Shown here piece after piece: positions 1 through 9,313 of a stretch of 64,000 nucleotides of DNA. Where the stretch lies: NCBI RefSeq assembly GCF_030381805.1, contig NZ_JAUDRH010000013.1, positions 201,969 through 265,968 on the forward strand. Direction: 5' to 3'. This DNA comes from Chlorogloeopsis sp. ULAP01. Lineage in GTDB: Bacteria > Cyanobacteriota > Cyanobacteriia > Cyanobacteriales > Nostocaceae. The number at the start of each line of letters is the position of its first letter. Position 1 is the first letter of the stretch. The notes below the pieces were generated by a model that saw nothing but the letters and a program-made list of their open reading frames with translations, ran no database searches and was not told where the DNA came from. Both the position numbers and the translations under genes were made by a program.

Positions 1-2255
1 CAAAAATCACTGCTCATCCCATCAATTTACAAGATATTTTAGCAGCATTACATTTGTTTGAACTTTCCGATTTTTCTAGAGGACTTAAAGCTCCTGAATA
101 TGCCTCTGCAAAAGTATTGCGACTATCCCCAGTGGGCAACTATAACGCTAACCTGTCAGAACAACTAAAATTGCTAGCAGACATCAGTCAACGGCAAAAG
201 CAAGCGCAGGAACAAGCAGCCTTGCAATTACCAGAACTTTCTCAGTTGCAAGGAACGTTTTTAGGTAATGTTGATGTTGCCTTTTCCCCTCACACTGGGC
301 TGGGATTTAAATATGGCTTGCGCAGTCAAGATTTAAACTGGGGCGAGTATCAAGTCGAGCAGGCGATCGCCCAAGGCAATTTCCAAAATGGCTTGTTAGC
401 AGTTTCACCTCTGAAGCTAGAATCTGGGCGATCGTTGGTAGCATTTTCAGGACAAGCAGCGCTAGACAAGCTATCTGGGCAGCTAGTATCTCAGAACATT
501 CCCATATCACCTCTACGCAAGTTTTTTGATTTGCCTGTTGATATTCAAGGTGACTTCAACAGTAATGTGAATTTGGCAGGTAACTATAAAAATCCCCAAG
601 TAGCTGGAGAGTTATTTCTAACAAATGCAAGCCTCAACCAAACCCCAATTAATCAAGCTCAAACTTTGTTTAGCTACAATAATGCTCGATTAAATTTTAA
701 TGGAGAATTGCTTGCTACCAATTCACAAAATCCCCTACGGTTAGGTGGTAGTATTCCGTATACTTTGCCTTTTACAACTGCATTTTCCAATAATGATGAA
801 TTCAGATTAGATGTCAATCTTAAAGATGATGGATTATCTTTAATTAATGCTCTGACAAACGGTCAAATGAACTGGGCAGGTGGCAAAGCAGCAGTAGAAA
901 TTAATGCTAAAGGAACTGTGCGTAACATAAATAATGGTTTAGAAATTAAACCATTTATAAATGGTGCTATTGATTTTGATAAAGCGGCGTTTGCAGCATC
1001 TAATATGCAAAAAGTTATCGAAAGTTTGACGGGTAACATCTTATTTAATTTTGACCATATTCAATTTGATAAATTACAAGCTAATGTCGCTAATGCAAAT
1101 GTATTGATTCAAGGTTTTCTTCCTATTTTTAAGCCTGAAAATTCTACTATTTTAGAACAAAACAAACCCTTAACCATTACTCTGAATAATCAAAAGTTAC
1201 GGTATAAAAATCTTTTTCGAGGGAACATTGATGGTCAGGTATCAATTACTGGTTCTGCCCTTGCACCTATAATTGGCGGACAAATTAACCTTGAAGATAC
1301 CAAAGTAGAAATAACATCATTAAATTCGCCTTTGTCATCATCTCTTTGCGATTCACAAGCTAATCAGCAAATAACTGCTGCTAAACCAATCAAAACAAAC
1401 GAAGGTAATCAAAACTTTGTTTCCATACCTAAATTTAATAACCTACGGCTAAATTTAGATAATGAAGTTCGCCTAAAAGGCCCCTTGTTTAACTTTTCTG
1501 TTGCAGGGAAAATGGCTGTTAATGGAACATTACTTAACCCTCTTCCCAAAGGAGAATTTAATATACATCGTGGTTCTATTAACCTATATACAACTGAATT
1601 TCGCTTGGTATCAAGCCGTCCCAATACTGCCTCATTTGTTCCTAGCCAAGGCTTAGATCCGATTTTAAATGTAGAGATGTATTCTGTAGTTTCAAATATA
1701 GACAATCCTCCAATTACCAATCACTCTGCTCTATTTCCATCATCAGAATTTGCAGATTTATCAAATAATAACTTTGGTGAAATTGGCAATATAATAGTTG
1801 ATGCCAAGGTTGAAGGGCCAGCTTGCAAATTATTTGAAAATCTCCAATTAACTAGTACTCCTAAATTAAGTGAAGAAGAAATAGTTAATTTAATAGGAGG
1901 GAATACTGTCAATAATCTATCGCTAAATCGAGGTCTACTTCATGAACTCAATAGAGGTATACTTTCTGAATTAAATAATTTGGTTAACAACATCTTGGGC
2001 TTAGATAATTTCAAACTATATAATACGAACTTTGGCTCAAAAGATGGTAGAGGCTCTGAAAATACCGTAGTAGCTGAAGTAGCATTTAACGTTAATCCGA
2101 AATTATCTGTCTCTGCTAGTTCGTTGTTGAATTCTAATACTTTACCATTTCGACTTGGTGGAGTATATCGGCTCAATGAAGATTTGACTGTGCGTGGTTA
2201 TAGTCAATTTATGATTGACAATCGCATCTTTGTAGAATACAGAAAAAAGTTTTGA
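1..2255 (+). CDS. TamB-like translocation/assembly protein, C-terminal part (5' truncated by window)
   Basis: The reading frame is open from base 3 through the window edge to a TGA at 2253, so this is the C-terminal ~750 residues of a larger protein. The text is rich in N, S, G and L and reads as repeated beta-strand segments of the AsmA/TamB type. The last ~200 residues (LxLTSTPKLSEEEIVNLIGG, then a terminal stretch ending in VEYRKKF) fit the DUF490/TamB C-terminal domain, which ends in an aromatic residue. TamB homologues span the periplasm and support outer-membrane protein or lipid transport. In cyanobacteria they are typically 1,600-2,000 residues, so more than half is missing here only because of the window edge. 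A TTG at 54 is not a credible start because the frame is coding upstream of it. Family confidence is good; the exact role is inferred. Confidence 0.85.
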   Translation, partial: KITAHPINLQDILAALHLFELSDFSRGLKAPEYASAKVLRLSPVGNYNANLSEQLKLLADISQRQKQAQEQAALQLPELSQLQGTFLGNVDVAFSPHTGLGFKYGLRSQDLNWGEYQVEQAIAQGNFQNGLLAVSPLKLESGRSLVAFSGQAALDKLSGQLVSQNIPISPLRKFFDLPVDIQGDFNSNVNLAGNYKNPQVAGELFLTNASLNQTPINQAQTLFSYNNARLNFNGELLATNSQNPLRLGGSIPYTLPFTTAFSNNDEFRLDVNLKDDGLSLINALTNGQMNWAGGKAAVEINAKGTVRNINNGLEIKPFINGAIDFDKAAFAASNMQKVIESLTGNILFNFDHIQFDKLQANVANANVLIQGFLPIFKPENSTILEQNKPLTITLNNQKLRYKNLFRGNIDGQVSITGSALAPIIGGQINLEDTKVEITSLNSPLSSSLCDSQANQQITAAKPIKTNEGNQNFVSIPKFNNLRLNLDNEVRLKGPLFNFSVAGKMAVNGTLLNPLPKGEFNIHRGSINLYTTEFRLVSSRPNTASFVPSQGLDPILNVEMYSVVSNIDNPPITNHSALFPSSEFADLSNNNFGEIGNIIVDAKVEGPACKLFENLQLTSTPKLSEEEIVNLIGGNTVNNLSLNRGLLHELNRGILSELNNLVNNILGLDNFKLYNTNFGSKDGRGSENTVVAEVAFNVNPKLSVSASSLLNSNTLPFRLGGVYRLNEDLTVRGYSQFMIDNRIFVEYRKKF

Positions 2256-2344
2256 TATTATAACCGCCTAAAGAGGGGTATACTCCATTAATTTATACGT
2301 CGTTGCGAAAAACTCCCAAGCCTGGTGGCGGCAGCCCAGAAATC

Positions 2345-2393
2345 CTCGTTACTAGGTTCAACCTGGTAACGAGAATTAGAGCCTCTGGCTCTC
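2345..2393. terminator. hairpins between convergent genes, possible bidirectional terminator
   Basis: A 14-bp near-perfect inverted repeat (2345-2358 with 2360-2373, CTCGTTAC...GTAACGAG) is followed by a short hairpin GAGCC-TCT-GGCTC. It sits in the 176-bp gap between the TamB-like gene on plus and the hydrolase on minus. There is no clean T-run, so it may equally be one of the dispersed palindromes of this genome. Confidence 0.4.
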
Positions 2394-2431
2394 TCAAATG
2401 GTGCAAACAATCTAGCTCTATTACCTTCAAC

Positions 2432-3292
2432 TTAACGTTTATAAATCAAAAAACCAGCGATCGCATCTAGCAGTGCTTCTTTTTCATCTGCCCGAATCAG
2501 GTGAGCACTATTTTCAAAGATTCTTAAGTCAGCATTCTTAATTACTTGAGCTATCTCTTCAGAAAATTCCGGAGGACAAATCCAGTCATGTCGCCCTCCA
2601 ATAACTAAAGTAGGTGTAGTAATTTTGTGTAATTGGTCAAGTAGATTATAGCTGCGTAGAAAGCCACCAAAGGCAACATTAATGGCATCAACCGACAGAA
2701 TTGTCCGATCCCAATTTTTACCAGATACACAAGGATCGTAAGTTAGCGAATACATCGGCCCCATAATCTTAAAATACTCCCGCAGCTGTTCTTCATTTTC
2801 AAAGGAGCCATCCCACAGTTTTTGAGCAATTTTCCTTTGTTCCTCTGTTCCCCTTTGTGCCAAAATTTCTTGAGCTCGTTGCAAGAAGCGAAAACTAGCT
2901 GCTGTTGCAATCACAATTAAATGCGATATGTGCTGAGGATAGCGAACTGCATAAGATAAAGCAACCATACCGCCATAGGATGTGCCAATGACAACGATTT
3001 GATCAAGCCCTAAGTGACGGCGCAGCGCTTCCATGTCTTCGACATTATTATTCAGAGTGTAAGTTTCTTTTAGTCCACGAGCAGAACGTCCTTGTCCCCG
3101 ATGATCGAAGTAAACTAGTTGCAGCTTTTGAGCAAGAGGAGAAAAAGCAGGTTTATATGAAGTATGATCTGCACCAGGGCCTCCATGAACCAAAAAGGCA
3201 ACTGGTTTGGTGTGAATGCGATCGCCATCTACTACCAAAGAAGAACCTTCTACATCAAAGAAAATCTCTGTATCGCGGATTTTTGCTCGCAT
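2432..3292 (-). CDS. alpha/beta hydrolase, proline iminopeptidase-like
   Basis: 286 residues, single alpha/beta-hydrolase fold domain. The oxyanion-hole motif HGGPG is at residues 36-40, a YFDHRGQGRS segment follows, and the nucleophile elbow GTSYGG puts the catalytic serine at residue 105. Late in the protein, GGRHDWICPPE supplies the probable acid and ENSAHLIRAD the catalytic histidine. HGGPG plus DHRGQGRS is typical of the prolyl aminopeptidase (S33) group, but many such proteins act on other small esters or amides, so the substrate is open. No signal peptide is seen, so it is probably cytoplasmic. It is convergent with the TamB-like gene and appears monocistronic. The start is the ATG at 3290-3292; no alternative in-frame start is close. 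Confidence 0.85.
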   Translation of the reverse strand: MRAKIRDTEIFFDVEGSSLVVDGDRIHTKPVAFLVHGGPGADHTSYKPAFSPLAQKLQLVYFDHRGQGRSARGLKETYTLNNNVEDMEALRRHLGLDQIVVIGTSYGGMVALSYAVRYPQHISHLIVIATAASFRFLQRAQEILAQRGTEEQRKIAQKLWDGSFENEEQLREYFKIMGPMYSLTYDPCVSGKNWDRTILSVDAINVAFGGFLRSYNLLDQLHKITTPTLVIGGRHDWICPPEFSEEIAQVIKNADLRIFENSAHLIRADEKEALLDAIAGFLIYKR

Positions 3293-3364
3293 TTTGTACT
3301 CCTATCCTGCATACTCATTTTCTCTGAAAAAGTAGATGCTTTGGTAGCCAAAAATTATCTTTAC

Positions 3365-3565
3365 TTAAATACAAATTTCTAAATTAAATAAATCATCAAG
3401 TAGCTTATTCACCCCCAAAAAGCCATATGTCCACCATCTATCTTGCTGAACTGTATACACCCGATGATTTTTAGCAGCTTTGAGTGTAGATAAAAGTGGA
3501 TTTTGAGAAAAAGATAGCGCCGCATTCTTACTTTCACTCATAACAAACAAATTGGTGTCTAAGTT
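3365..3565 (-). pseudogene. C-terminal remnant of an iron-siderophore ABC transporter substrate-binding protein
   Basis: About 65 codons read NLDTNLFVMSES...LLSTLKAAKNHRVYTVQ...WWTYGFLGVNKLLDDLF, which closely resembles the last strand-helix segment of FecB/FhuD-type binding proteins (the usual ending is a xVYxVD, W...G...A...LDDL pattern). A TAA lies directly upstream in frame, and no signal peptide, lipobox or N-terminal lobe is found in the spacer. The rest of the gene has therefore been lost. The siderophore class is an inference from the fold pattern only. Confidence 0.6.
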
Positions 3566-3692
3566 TTATCATTTGTTAATGTCCTAACCACTTTGGCTAT
3601 TGCTATATCTAATCAAATTAATACTTAAATAACTTTAATATTACTATTTGTCGAGAAAATAAATCAGGTGCATCCTTGTTTTTTACAATGCC

Positions 3693-3773
3693 CACAGGCT
3701 ATGAGCCTGGGGCTATAAATACAAAGCCTGCCTGCGCAGTCTAGAAACAATCATAGCCTGTACAGGCAGGCTT
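3693..3773. repeat. nested inverted repeat (dispersed palindrome family)
   Basis: CAGGCT-ATG-AGCCTG (3693-3707) is followed by an 11-bp perfect inverted pair, AAGCCTGCCTG (3724-3734) and CAGGCAGGCTT (3763-3773). This composition, in a spacer between a gene remnant and other genes, is typical of the small dispersed repeats of Nostocales genomes. Confidence 0.6.
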
Positions 3774-3929
3774 CGTTAGTATAGGAATACTCTTCTGAGG
3801 TATTAATTAAAACAGTGGAATGCTCCCAATTAAATCTCTCTATTTTAATTTTATTTAGCAAAAATCAAGAGTGTTGTTATACGTGCATAATAGAATAATC
3901 TAAAGTGATTTATTTTCTTGATTTGATTG

Positions 3930-4034
3930 ATGAACGACAACTTTACTAACACTCAAGAATGGTTCACTGTGTTAGGCTACCTGAGCTTTACGGTTTTTAT
4001 TGCATGGTGCGTATTTGCCACCCAGAAAAAATGA
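3930..4034 (+). CDS. small single-pass membrane protein (34 aa)
   Basis: ATG at 3930 opens 34 codons ending in TGA at 4034, two bases before the stop of the convergent TPR gene. The peptide has a polar start (MNDNFTNTQEW), one strongly hydrophobic segment (FTVLGYLSFTVFIAWCVFA) and a basic tail (TQKK). That architecture is common among small cyanobacterial membrane subunits. It does not match any small photosystem, cytochrome b6f or NDH subunit I can recall. There is no clear Shine-Dalgarno sequence. It could be a chance frame, but one open hydrophobic helix with flanking charges is unlikely to arise by accident. Confidence 0.4.
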   Translation: MNDNFTNTQEWFTVLGYLSFTVFIAWCVFATQKK

Positions 4035-4036
4035 GT

Positions 4037-6628
4037 TTACGCTCGCACATTGGTGTTTCCTACTAGCTCCTGAAAGCGTTTATTTGTGGCAATTAAATCA
4101 AAATCTATGTCAGCTTCTGCTTGTTGCCTATATCTAGGATTGAGATTGATAGCTTGTTGTAAATTTTCCAAAGCTAATGCTACTTTTTCCTGCAAAGCGT
4201 AACAGATTGCTTTGTTGTAATAAGCATTGGCATAGTCAGGTTTAATTTTCAGGGCTTTGTCAAAGCTTTCAATTGCCTCGTCATCATAACCAAGCATGAC
4301 TAGTGCGTAACCTCGATTATTCCAGGCTTTATAAGAATTAGGGTTGAGTTGAATCGCTTTGTCAAAAGATGCGATCGCATCTTCATATCGTTCTAAATCT
4401 TCCAGTGCTAATCCCCTGTTTAACCATGCCACAGCATCATCTGGGTTGATTTTAGTGGCTTTGTTAAAAGCAATCAAAGCTTCTTTGTGTCGTCGCAAAT
4501 ATCCCAAGGCTACGCCTAAATCGCACCAAGCTTGATGATAGTCGGGTTTAATTTTCAGTGCTTTTTCATAGGAGGCGATCGCATCTTTGTATTGTTTTAG
4601 CCTTGCTAGCGCCATACCCCGTTTTAACCAGATTGCAGGCTCATCTGATTTAATTTTAAGTGCTTGGTCGTATTGAGCGATCGCCTGTTCATAGCGTTTT
4701 TCTGAAAACAGCACTTCTGCTTGTTTAAAGTAATCGTCAGCATTTAAAGTATCTTGTACTTGGTGCGTTTCTGGCTCTGGTGCTGGTTGCGGAGCTTCTT
4801 CTATTTTTTCTATTTTTTCTTCTACTTTCGCAGTCACAGGATTTGAGGAGGGTGGGGGTGTAATATGAGAAAGTTGTTCTAAGATTTGCTCTTTTCGTTG
4901 TTGGGCATCTGTTTGCAAATCTGAAAGTTGAGATACAAACTCAGACTCTAATCTTCCTAGCTTTTCTAAAACTAGAAGTTTTTGTTCTTGGGTATTCCAC
5001 TGCAATTGCGAAAATTGAGAAGCAAATTCAGAACCGGATTTTTCTAAATTTTCAATTACTAGCTCTTTTCTTTGTTGAGCATCTACTAATAATTCATTTA
5101 TTTGCGAGGCAAATTCTAATTGTAATTTCTCTAAACTCTCAAGAATAATTTGCTTTTGTTGTTGAGCGTCTAACTGCACCCCAGAAAGTTGAGATTTTAC
5201 CTCCGATATTGAATTTTCTAAATTCGCAAATACTTGTTCTTTCTGTTGCTGATTTTCTAAATGTAATTGTGCTAATTGACTCGTGAATTCTTCTTGTAAC
5301 TGCTGTAAATTTTCAAGAATTATTTGCTTTTGTTGTTGTACTTCTGACTGCCATTGGGTTGTTTGCGAGTTAAGTTGAGAAATAAATTCCTGTTTAGATT
5401 GCTCTAAATCTATAAATACTTGTTGTTTTTGTTGTTGAGTTTCTGATTGGAATTGTGCAACTTGCTCAGTTAATTCTGCTTGGAGTTGTGAGAAACTTTC
5501 CAAAGTTTGCTGCTGCTGTTGCTGCACTTGAGACTGCCATTCCAAGAGTAGAGATTTAAATTCCTGCCGCGAATTCTCTAATTCTGCAACAGTTTGCTCA
5601 TTATATTGTTGATTACCTAACTTTAATTGGGCTATATATTCGGCTAACTCTGCTTGTAATTTCTCTAAATTCTCAAAAGAGTGCTGCTTTTGCTGCTCGG
5701 CATCTGAGTAAATTCCCGAAAGCTGAGTTGACAACTCAGATAAAGTTTGCTCTTGATTTTGTTGAGCACCTAATTGCAATTCAGCAAGTCGCAAACTAAA
5801 TTCTGCCTGTAAATTATCTAAATTATTTAAATTTTGGTCTTTGTGCTGTTGAACTTCCTCCTGCCATTGGGCGAGTTGAGATGTCCATTCTTGTCGAGAA
5901 TTTTCCAAATCAGTAAATACTTGCTGCTGTTGCTTTTGGTTTTCTAGTTGTAAAGCAGTAATTTGTGAAATTATTTCTGATTTTAAATTTCCTAATGTCT
6001 CTAAAGTTATATGTTTTTGTTGTTGAGCATCTATTTCTAATTCTGCTAATCGAGAATTAAATTGTGATTCTAGATTTTTTAATTCTTGTTTCGATAAATT
6101 GATTTGTTTTTCTAACTCTGCTAGCATTTGCGCCTTTGACTGAGATATCTCTGATGGAATCACAGATACTATCTGTTGTCGTAAGGCTTCTGCTTGTTTT
6201 TCTAATTCGTCAGTAATATTTTTAGCTTGCCGGATGTTGTTCTCGGCTGTTTGTTTGACAGTATTTAGCTGGTTTTGTAAATCTTCTAGCCCCTGAAACT
6301 GTGCGATCGCGCGATCAACGATTTCACGAACTACAGCTCGGCGCAGCAGCCAAAATGAGGCAATTACCGCCACAGGAAACAGAGTTAGTATAACTACCCA
6401 AATATTGAGTAGAGTGCGTGTACGTCCAAAAGCGCGATCAACTTCTGTTTGGATCAAATCTCGCGTTTGCTGTTCTGGTTGCAGTTGTGCTAGTTCTTGT
6501 GGCTGCTGATTGGTTTGGGGAGATGAGGTAATTTGGGCATTCGCCTCACCAACAGATAGCAGTAAAGGAGAAAAGACAATAGCGCTTTTCAACAAGAGTG
6601 CATAGAATAATTGATGCTTGCTCTTCAT
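4037..6628 (-). CDS. membrane-anchored coiled-coil protein with C-terminal TPR repeats
   Basis: 863 residues. A signal-like hydrophobic N-terminus ends in SVGEANAQ near residue 32. A second transmembrane segment (about 76-100, WVVILTLFPVAVIASFWLLRR) follows. Residues ~165-590 form a Gln-rich helical region of about 14 imperfect repeats of 29 residues (pattern QQKxxxLENLxxLQxEFxSQLxxLQ). After a proline/glutamate-rich linker (~595-640), roughly six TPR units run to the end (AWLKRGMALARLKQYKDAIASYEKALKIKPD type). The protein probably sits in a membrane with a long rod and a TPR interaction platform; its partners are unknown. The gene stands alone between the small membrane ORF and the universal stress gene. 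Function is not recognised beyond architecture. Confidence 0.85.
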   Translation of the reverse strand: MKSKHQLFYALLLKSAIVFSPLLLSVGEANAQITSSPQTNQQPQELAQLQPEQQTRDLIQTEVDRAFGRTRTLLNIWVVILTLFPVAVIASFWLLRRAVVREIVDRAIAQFQGLEDLQNQLNTVKQTAENNIRQAKNITDELEKQAEALRQQIVSVIPSEISQSKAQMLAELEKQINLSKQELKNLESQFNSRLAELEIDAQQQKHITLETLGNLKSEIISQITALQLENQKQQQQVFTDLENSRQEWTSQLAQWQEEVQQHKDQNLNNLDNLQAEFSLRLAELQLGAQQNQEQTLSELSTQLSGIYSDAEQQKQHSFENLEKLQAELAEYIAQLKLGNQQYNEQTVAELENSRQEFKSLLLEWQSQVQQQQQQTLESFSQLQAELTEQVAQFQSETQQQKQQVFIDLEQSKQEFISQLNSQTTQWQSEVQQQKQIILENLQQLQEEFTSQLAQLHLENQQQKEQVFANLENSISEVKSQLSGVQLDAQQQKQIILESLEKLQLEFASQINELLVDAQQRKELVIENLEKSGSEFASQFSQLQWNTQEQKLLVLEKLGRLESEFVSQLSDLQTDAQQRKEQILEQLSHITPPPSSNPVTAKVEEKIEKIEEAPQPAPEPETHQVQDTLNADDYFKQAEVLFSEKRYEQAIAQYDQALKIKSDEPAIWLKRGMALARLKQYKDAIASYEKALKIKPDYHQAWCDLGVALGYLRRHKEALIAFNKATKINPDDAVAWLNRGLALEDLERYEDAIASFDKAIQLNPNSYKAWNNRGYALVMLGYDDEAIESFDKALKIKPDYANAYYNKAICYALQEKVALALENLQQAINLNPRYRQQAEADIDFDLIATNKRFQELVGNTNVRA

Positions 6629-6787
6629 AAAACCATCCTCATCTGTTGGTTAGTTTTTGAGCTACGTGCCTATCTCCAATCTACCAGCTGCCTGAAGAGG
6701 ACGCGGAGACAAGGAGAAGGATTTTCTCCCACTCTCCCACTCCTAATTTTGTACCCAGTTCACGATTTAGAGAATCGCTCTATATAC

Positions 6788-7195
6788 TCATGGCACAATC
6801 AATACCGGACAGGGGGAAAGGTTAATCACGCGGTTGGTAACGCTTTCAGTCGCTCCTTCTTCCGTCAATCCCAGCCCCCGACAGCCCATGACGATTAAAT
6901 TTGCGTCTATTTCATCGGCAACATCGCAGATGACAAATGCCGGGATTCCTTGCCGTTCAATGGTTTCGGTTTGTATTCCTTGCTCGGCAAACATAGATTT
7001 AGCACTTTCTAGCAATTGAGCAACCGTCTCTGGTGAAGACATTACCTCCTCACTCGACTCATCTTTTTCGGGTTCTTCCACCACACTAATCAGCACCAAG
7101 CGGCTGCCATACTTTTTTACGATATTAATTACTACCTCAGCCGCCTCCCGTGCTTCGCGGCTTTGATCAATCGGAAACAGAACTGTTTTGAACAT
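6788..7195 (-). CDS. universal stress protein (UspA family)
   Basis: 135 residues, one Usp domain: MFKTVLFPID at the start, a central LVLISVVEE strand, and a C-terminal VMGCRGLG...NLSPCPVLIVP. The usual ATP loop G-x2-G-x9-G-(S/T) is present as G104-x2-G107-x9 but has Glu117-Ser118 where Gly-Ser is expected. Nucleotide binding may therefore be altered, as in the non-ATP-binding UspA group. Cytoplasmic. No operon partner; the next gene upstream, pgk, is divergent. Its inducing stress cannot be told from sequence. Confidence 0.85.
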   Translation of the reverse strand: MFKTVLFPIDQSREAREAAEVVINIVKKYGSRLVLISVVEEPEKDESSEEVMSSPETVAQLLESAKSMFAEQGIQTETIERQGIPAFVICDVADEIDANLIVMGCRGLGLTEEGATESVTNRVINLSPCPVLIVP

Positions 7196-7560
7196 AGCAT
7201 TTACCTGCTGCTCTATATTTAGTGATGCAAAGTTAATCTGTAAAGATTGCTTTAGTATTTACTTCCTGCTTTTAGTAAGAGCATGGGAGTGGTTATCTCT
7301 CCACAGGCTGAGATCAGCGAGTTAAGCGCTTCGATTTGAAACAGGACTATTTATTATTTGCCCGTATTGTTTGCATTTTCGCAATACTCCATCGAAATAC
7401 ACCAACCAAATTTGGTTAATTCCATGTAGTGTCAAGCTTTTTGCGAATATATCGCCAAGAAACTCATGGCTTAACAATTCTTTGCACCCCTCACTCCGGT
7501 ACAATTCTGGATGAGTCTAATTACAAAACATAACAAAAAGGCAATCAGGAGGTTTGTGCC
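7196..7560. promoter_or_regulatory. divergent usp/pgk spacer with strong pgk ribosome binding site
   Basis: 365 bp separate the universal stress gene (minus) from pgk (plus). AGGAGG at 7547-7552 lies 8 nt before the GTG start of pgk and fixes that start. I see no confident -10/-35 pair and no credible gene; a 60-codon frame on the minus strand (7322-7504) has no recognisable protein character. Confidence 0.5.
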
Positions 7561-8763
7561 GTGTCAAAAAAAACTTTAGCAAATTTATCTGCATCAGACT
7601 TGTCTGGAAAGCGTGCCTTCGTGCGGGTTGATTTTAACGTGCCAGTAGATGATTCAGGTAACATCACAGACGATACTCGTATCCGTGCCGCACTACCAAC
7701 CATCAAGGATTTGGTGCAGAAGGGAGCTAAGGTAATTCTAGCCAGCCATTTTGGGCGTCCCAAGGGTGTAGATGACAAATTGCGTCTCACTCCGGTTGCC
7801 AAACGCCTCTCTGAGTTATTAGGGCAAGAAGTTGTTAAAACTGACGACTGCATCGGTGAAGAAGTTGCAGCCAAGGTGAGTGCTCTGCAAAACGGACAAG
7901 TGCTGTTGCTTGAGAATGTCCGCTTCTATAAAGAAGAAGAGAAAAACGATGCGGATTTTGCCCAAAAATTGGCAGCTAATGCTGATTTGTATGTCAATGA
8001 TGCTTTTGGCACTGCACACCGCGCCCATGCTTCTACTGAGGGTGTGACTCATTATTTGAGTCCTTCTGTTGCTGGATATTTGATTGAAAAGGAATTGCAG
8101 TATCTGCAAAGCGCAATTGAAAGCCCCCAACGTCCTTTAGCGGCAATTATTGGTGGTTCCAAAGTTTCTAGCAAAATTGGTGTGATTGAAACGCTCTTGG
8201 AAAAGTGCGACAAACTGATCATCGGCGGTGGAATGATTTTCACTTTCTACAAAGCCCGTGGTTTGAATGTCGGTAAGTCTTTGGTGGAAGAAGACAAGCT
8301 GGAGTTAGCGAAGTCTTTAGAAGCTAAGGCGAAAGAAAAGGGTGTTACCTTCTTGTTGCCTACAGATGTGGTAGTAGCAGATAAATTTGCTGCTGATGCT
8401 AATTCTCAAACCGTCAGCATCGAAAATATCCCCGATGGTTGGATGGGTTTGGATATTGGCCCCGATTCAGTAAAATTGTTCCAAGAAGCCCTTGCTGATT
8501 GTAAGTCGATTGTTTGGAACGGGCCGATGGGTGTGTTTGAATTTGATAAGTTTGCTGTTGGTACAGAAGCGATCGCCCACACTCTCGCCGAGTTGAGCAA
8601 ACAAGGAGCTACCACTATCATTGGTGGTGGTGACTCTGTAGCAGCAGTAGAAAAAGTTGGTTTAGCCGAGCAAATGAGCCATATTTCCACTGGTGGTGGT
8701 GCTAGCTTAGAGTTGCTCGAAGGTAAAGTATTACCTGGAATTGCAGCGCTCGATGAAGCTTAA
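7561..8763 (+). CDS. pgk: phosphoglycerate kinase
   Basis: 400 residues, the normal bacterial length. It converts 1,3-bisphosphoglycerate and ADP to 3-phosphoglycerate and ATP in glycolysis, and the reverse in the Calvin cycle. Diagnostic segments are RVDFNVPVDD near the N-terminus, LASHFGRPKG, LLENVRFYKEEEKND, VNDAFGTAHRAHAST, AIIGGSKVSSKIGVI, WNGPMGVFEF, and the nucleotide-site end TIIGGGDSVAAVEK...STGGGASLELLEGK. The start is GTG at 7561, supported by AGGAGG 8 nt upstream. The gene stands alone and is followed by a clear terminator. Cytoplasmic, housekeeping. Confidence 0.98.
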   Translation: MSKKTLANLSASDLSGKRAFVRVDFNVPVDDSGNITDDTRIRAALPTIKDLVQKGAKVILASHFGRPKGVDDKLRLTPVAKRLSELLGQEVVKTDDCIGEEVAAKVSALQNGQVLLLENVRFYKEEEKNDADFAQKLAANADLYVNDAFGTAHRAHASTEGVTHYLSPSVAGYLIEKELQYLQSAIESPQRPLAAIIGGSKVSSKIGVIETLLEKCDKLIIGGGMIFTFYKARGLNVGKSLVEEDKLELAKSLEAKAKEKGVTFLLPTDVVVADKFAADANSQTVSIENIPDGWMGLDIGPDSVKLFQEALADCKSIVWNGPMGVFEFDKFAVGTEAIAHTLAELSKQGATTIIGGGDSVAAVEKVGLAEQMSHISTGGGASLELLEGKVLPGIAALDEA

Positions 8764-8817
8764 ATACCTCTTGCTTCTACTTCAACCAACTAAAAAACGG
8801 TAATAGCTTTTATTACA

Positions 8818-8845
8818 AACCCGGTCATAGCGATCGGGTTTTTTA
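8818..8845 (+). terminator. intrinsic terminator of pgk
   Basis: AACCCG (8818-8823) pairs with CGGGTT (8835-8840) and is followed by a run of Ts to 8844. It lies 55 nt after the pgk stop. Confidence 0.8.
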
Positions 8846-9313
8846 TCGTAACACGGGTGATACGATTTTGGATTTTAGAGCCACAGAGACAACAAGGATC
8901 TGTATGATCGCGTGTATGTTGCTGGGGCTTACTGAAAATACGCGATCGCTTTTTTGCTGTCATCAATTTGACTTGAACGCAATCAGCTATCTTTTTTAGC
9001 TTTTAGAAGTTTCTTAGATATATAACTATAGAGTTTGTTATTTGTATAAAATACTTTTATCTTTATTTTAAAGCAGAAAATAAATAGTAGAAAAGCTAGC
9101 TATAAAGCGCAATGTAGCTTAATTACATAGTAATATTAAGTGCATTTTATTCAAATGAAAATAACTAGCACTAAATTTGAGAGCTAAACAATAGATAGTC
9201 ACAGTTTTTGCTCAAATTTGCACTTTATCTTCCGCTCGCTGTCTTTGTGTCTTGAACCACTTGTGTGTTTAGATGTAAAAGTTTATTCTCAGTGGCTATA
9301 GGACGAACTCTTG
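8846..9313. other. spacer between pgk terminator and CAP-domain gene
   Basis: About 470 bp, AT-rich in the middle (9000-9190). No gene, repeat or convincing promoter is seen. GGACGA, 8 nt before the ATG at 9314, is a weak ribosome binding site for the next gene. Confidence 0.5.

Noticed and set aside
7322..7504. 60-codon minus frame between usp and pgk
   Set aside because: No family, no ribosome binding site, ordinary intergenic composition.
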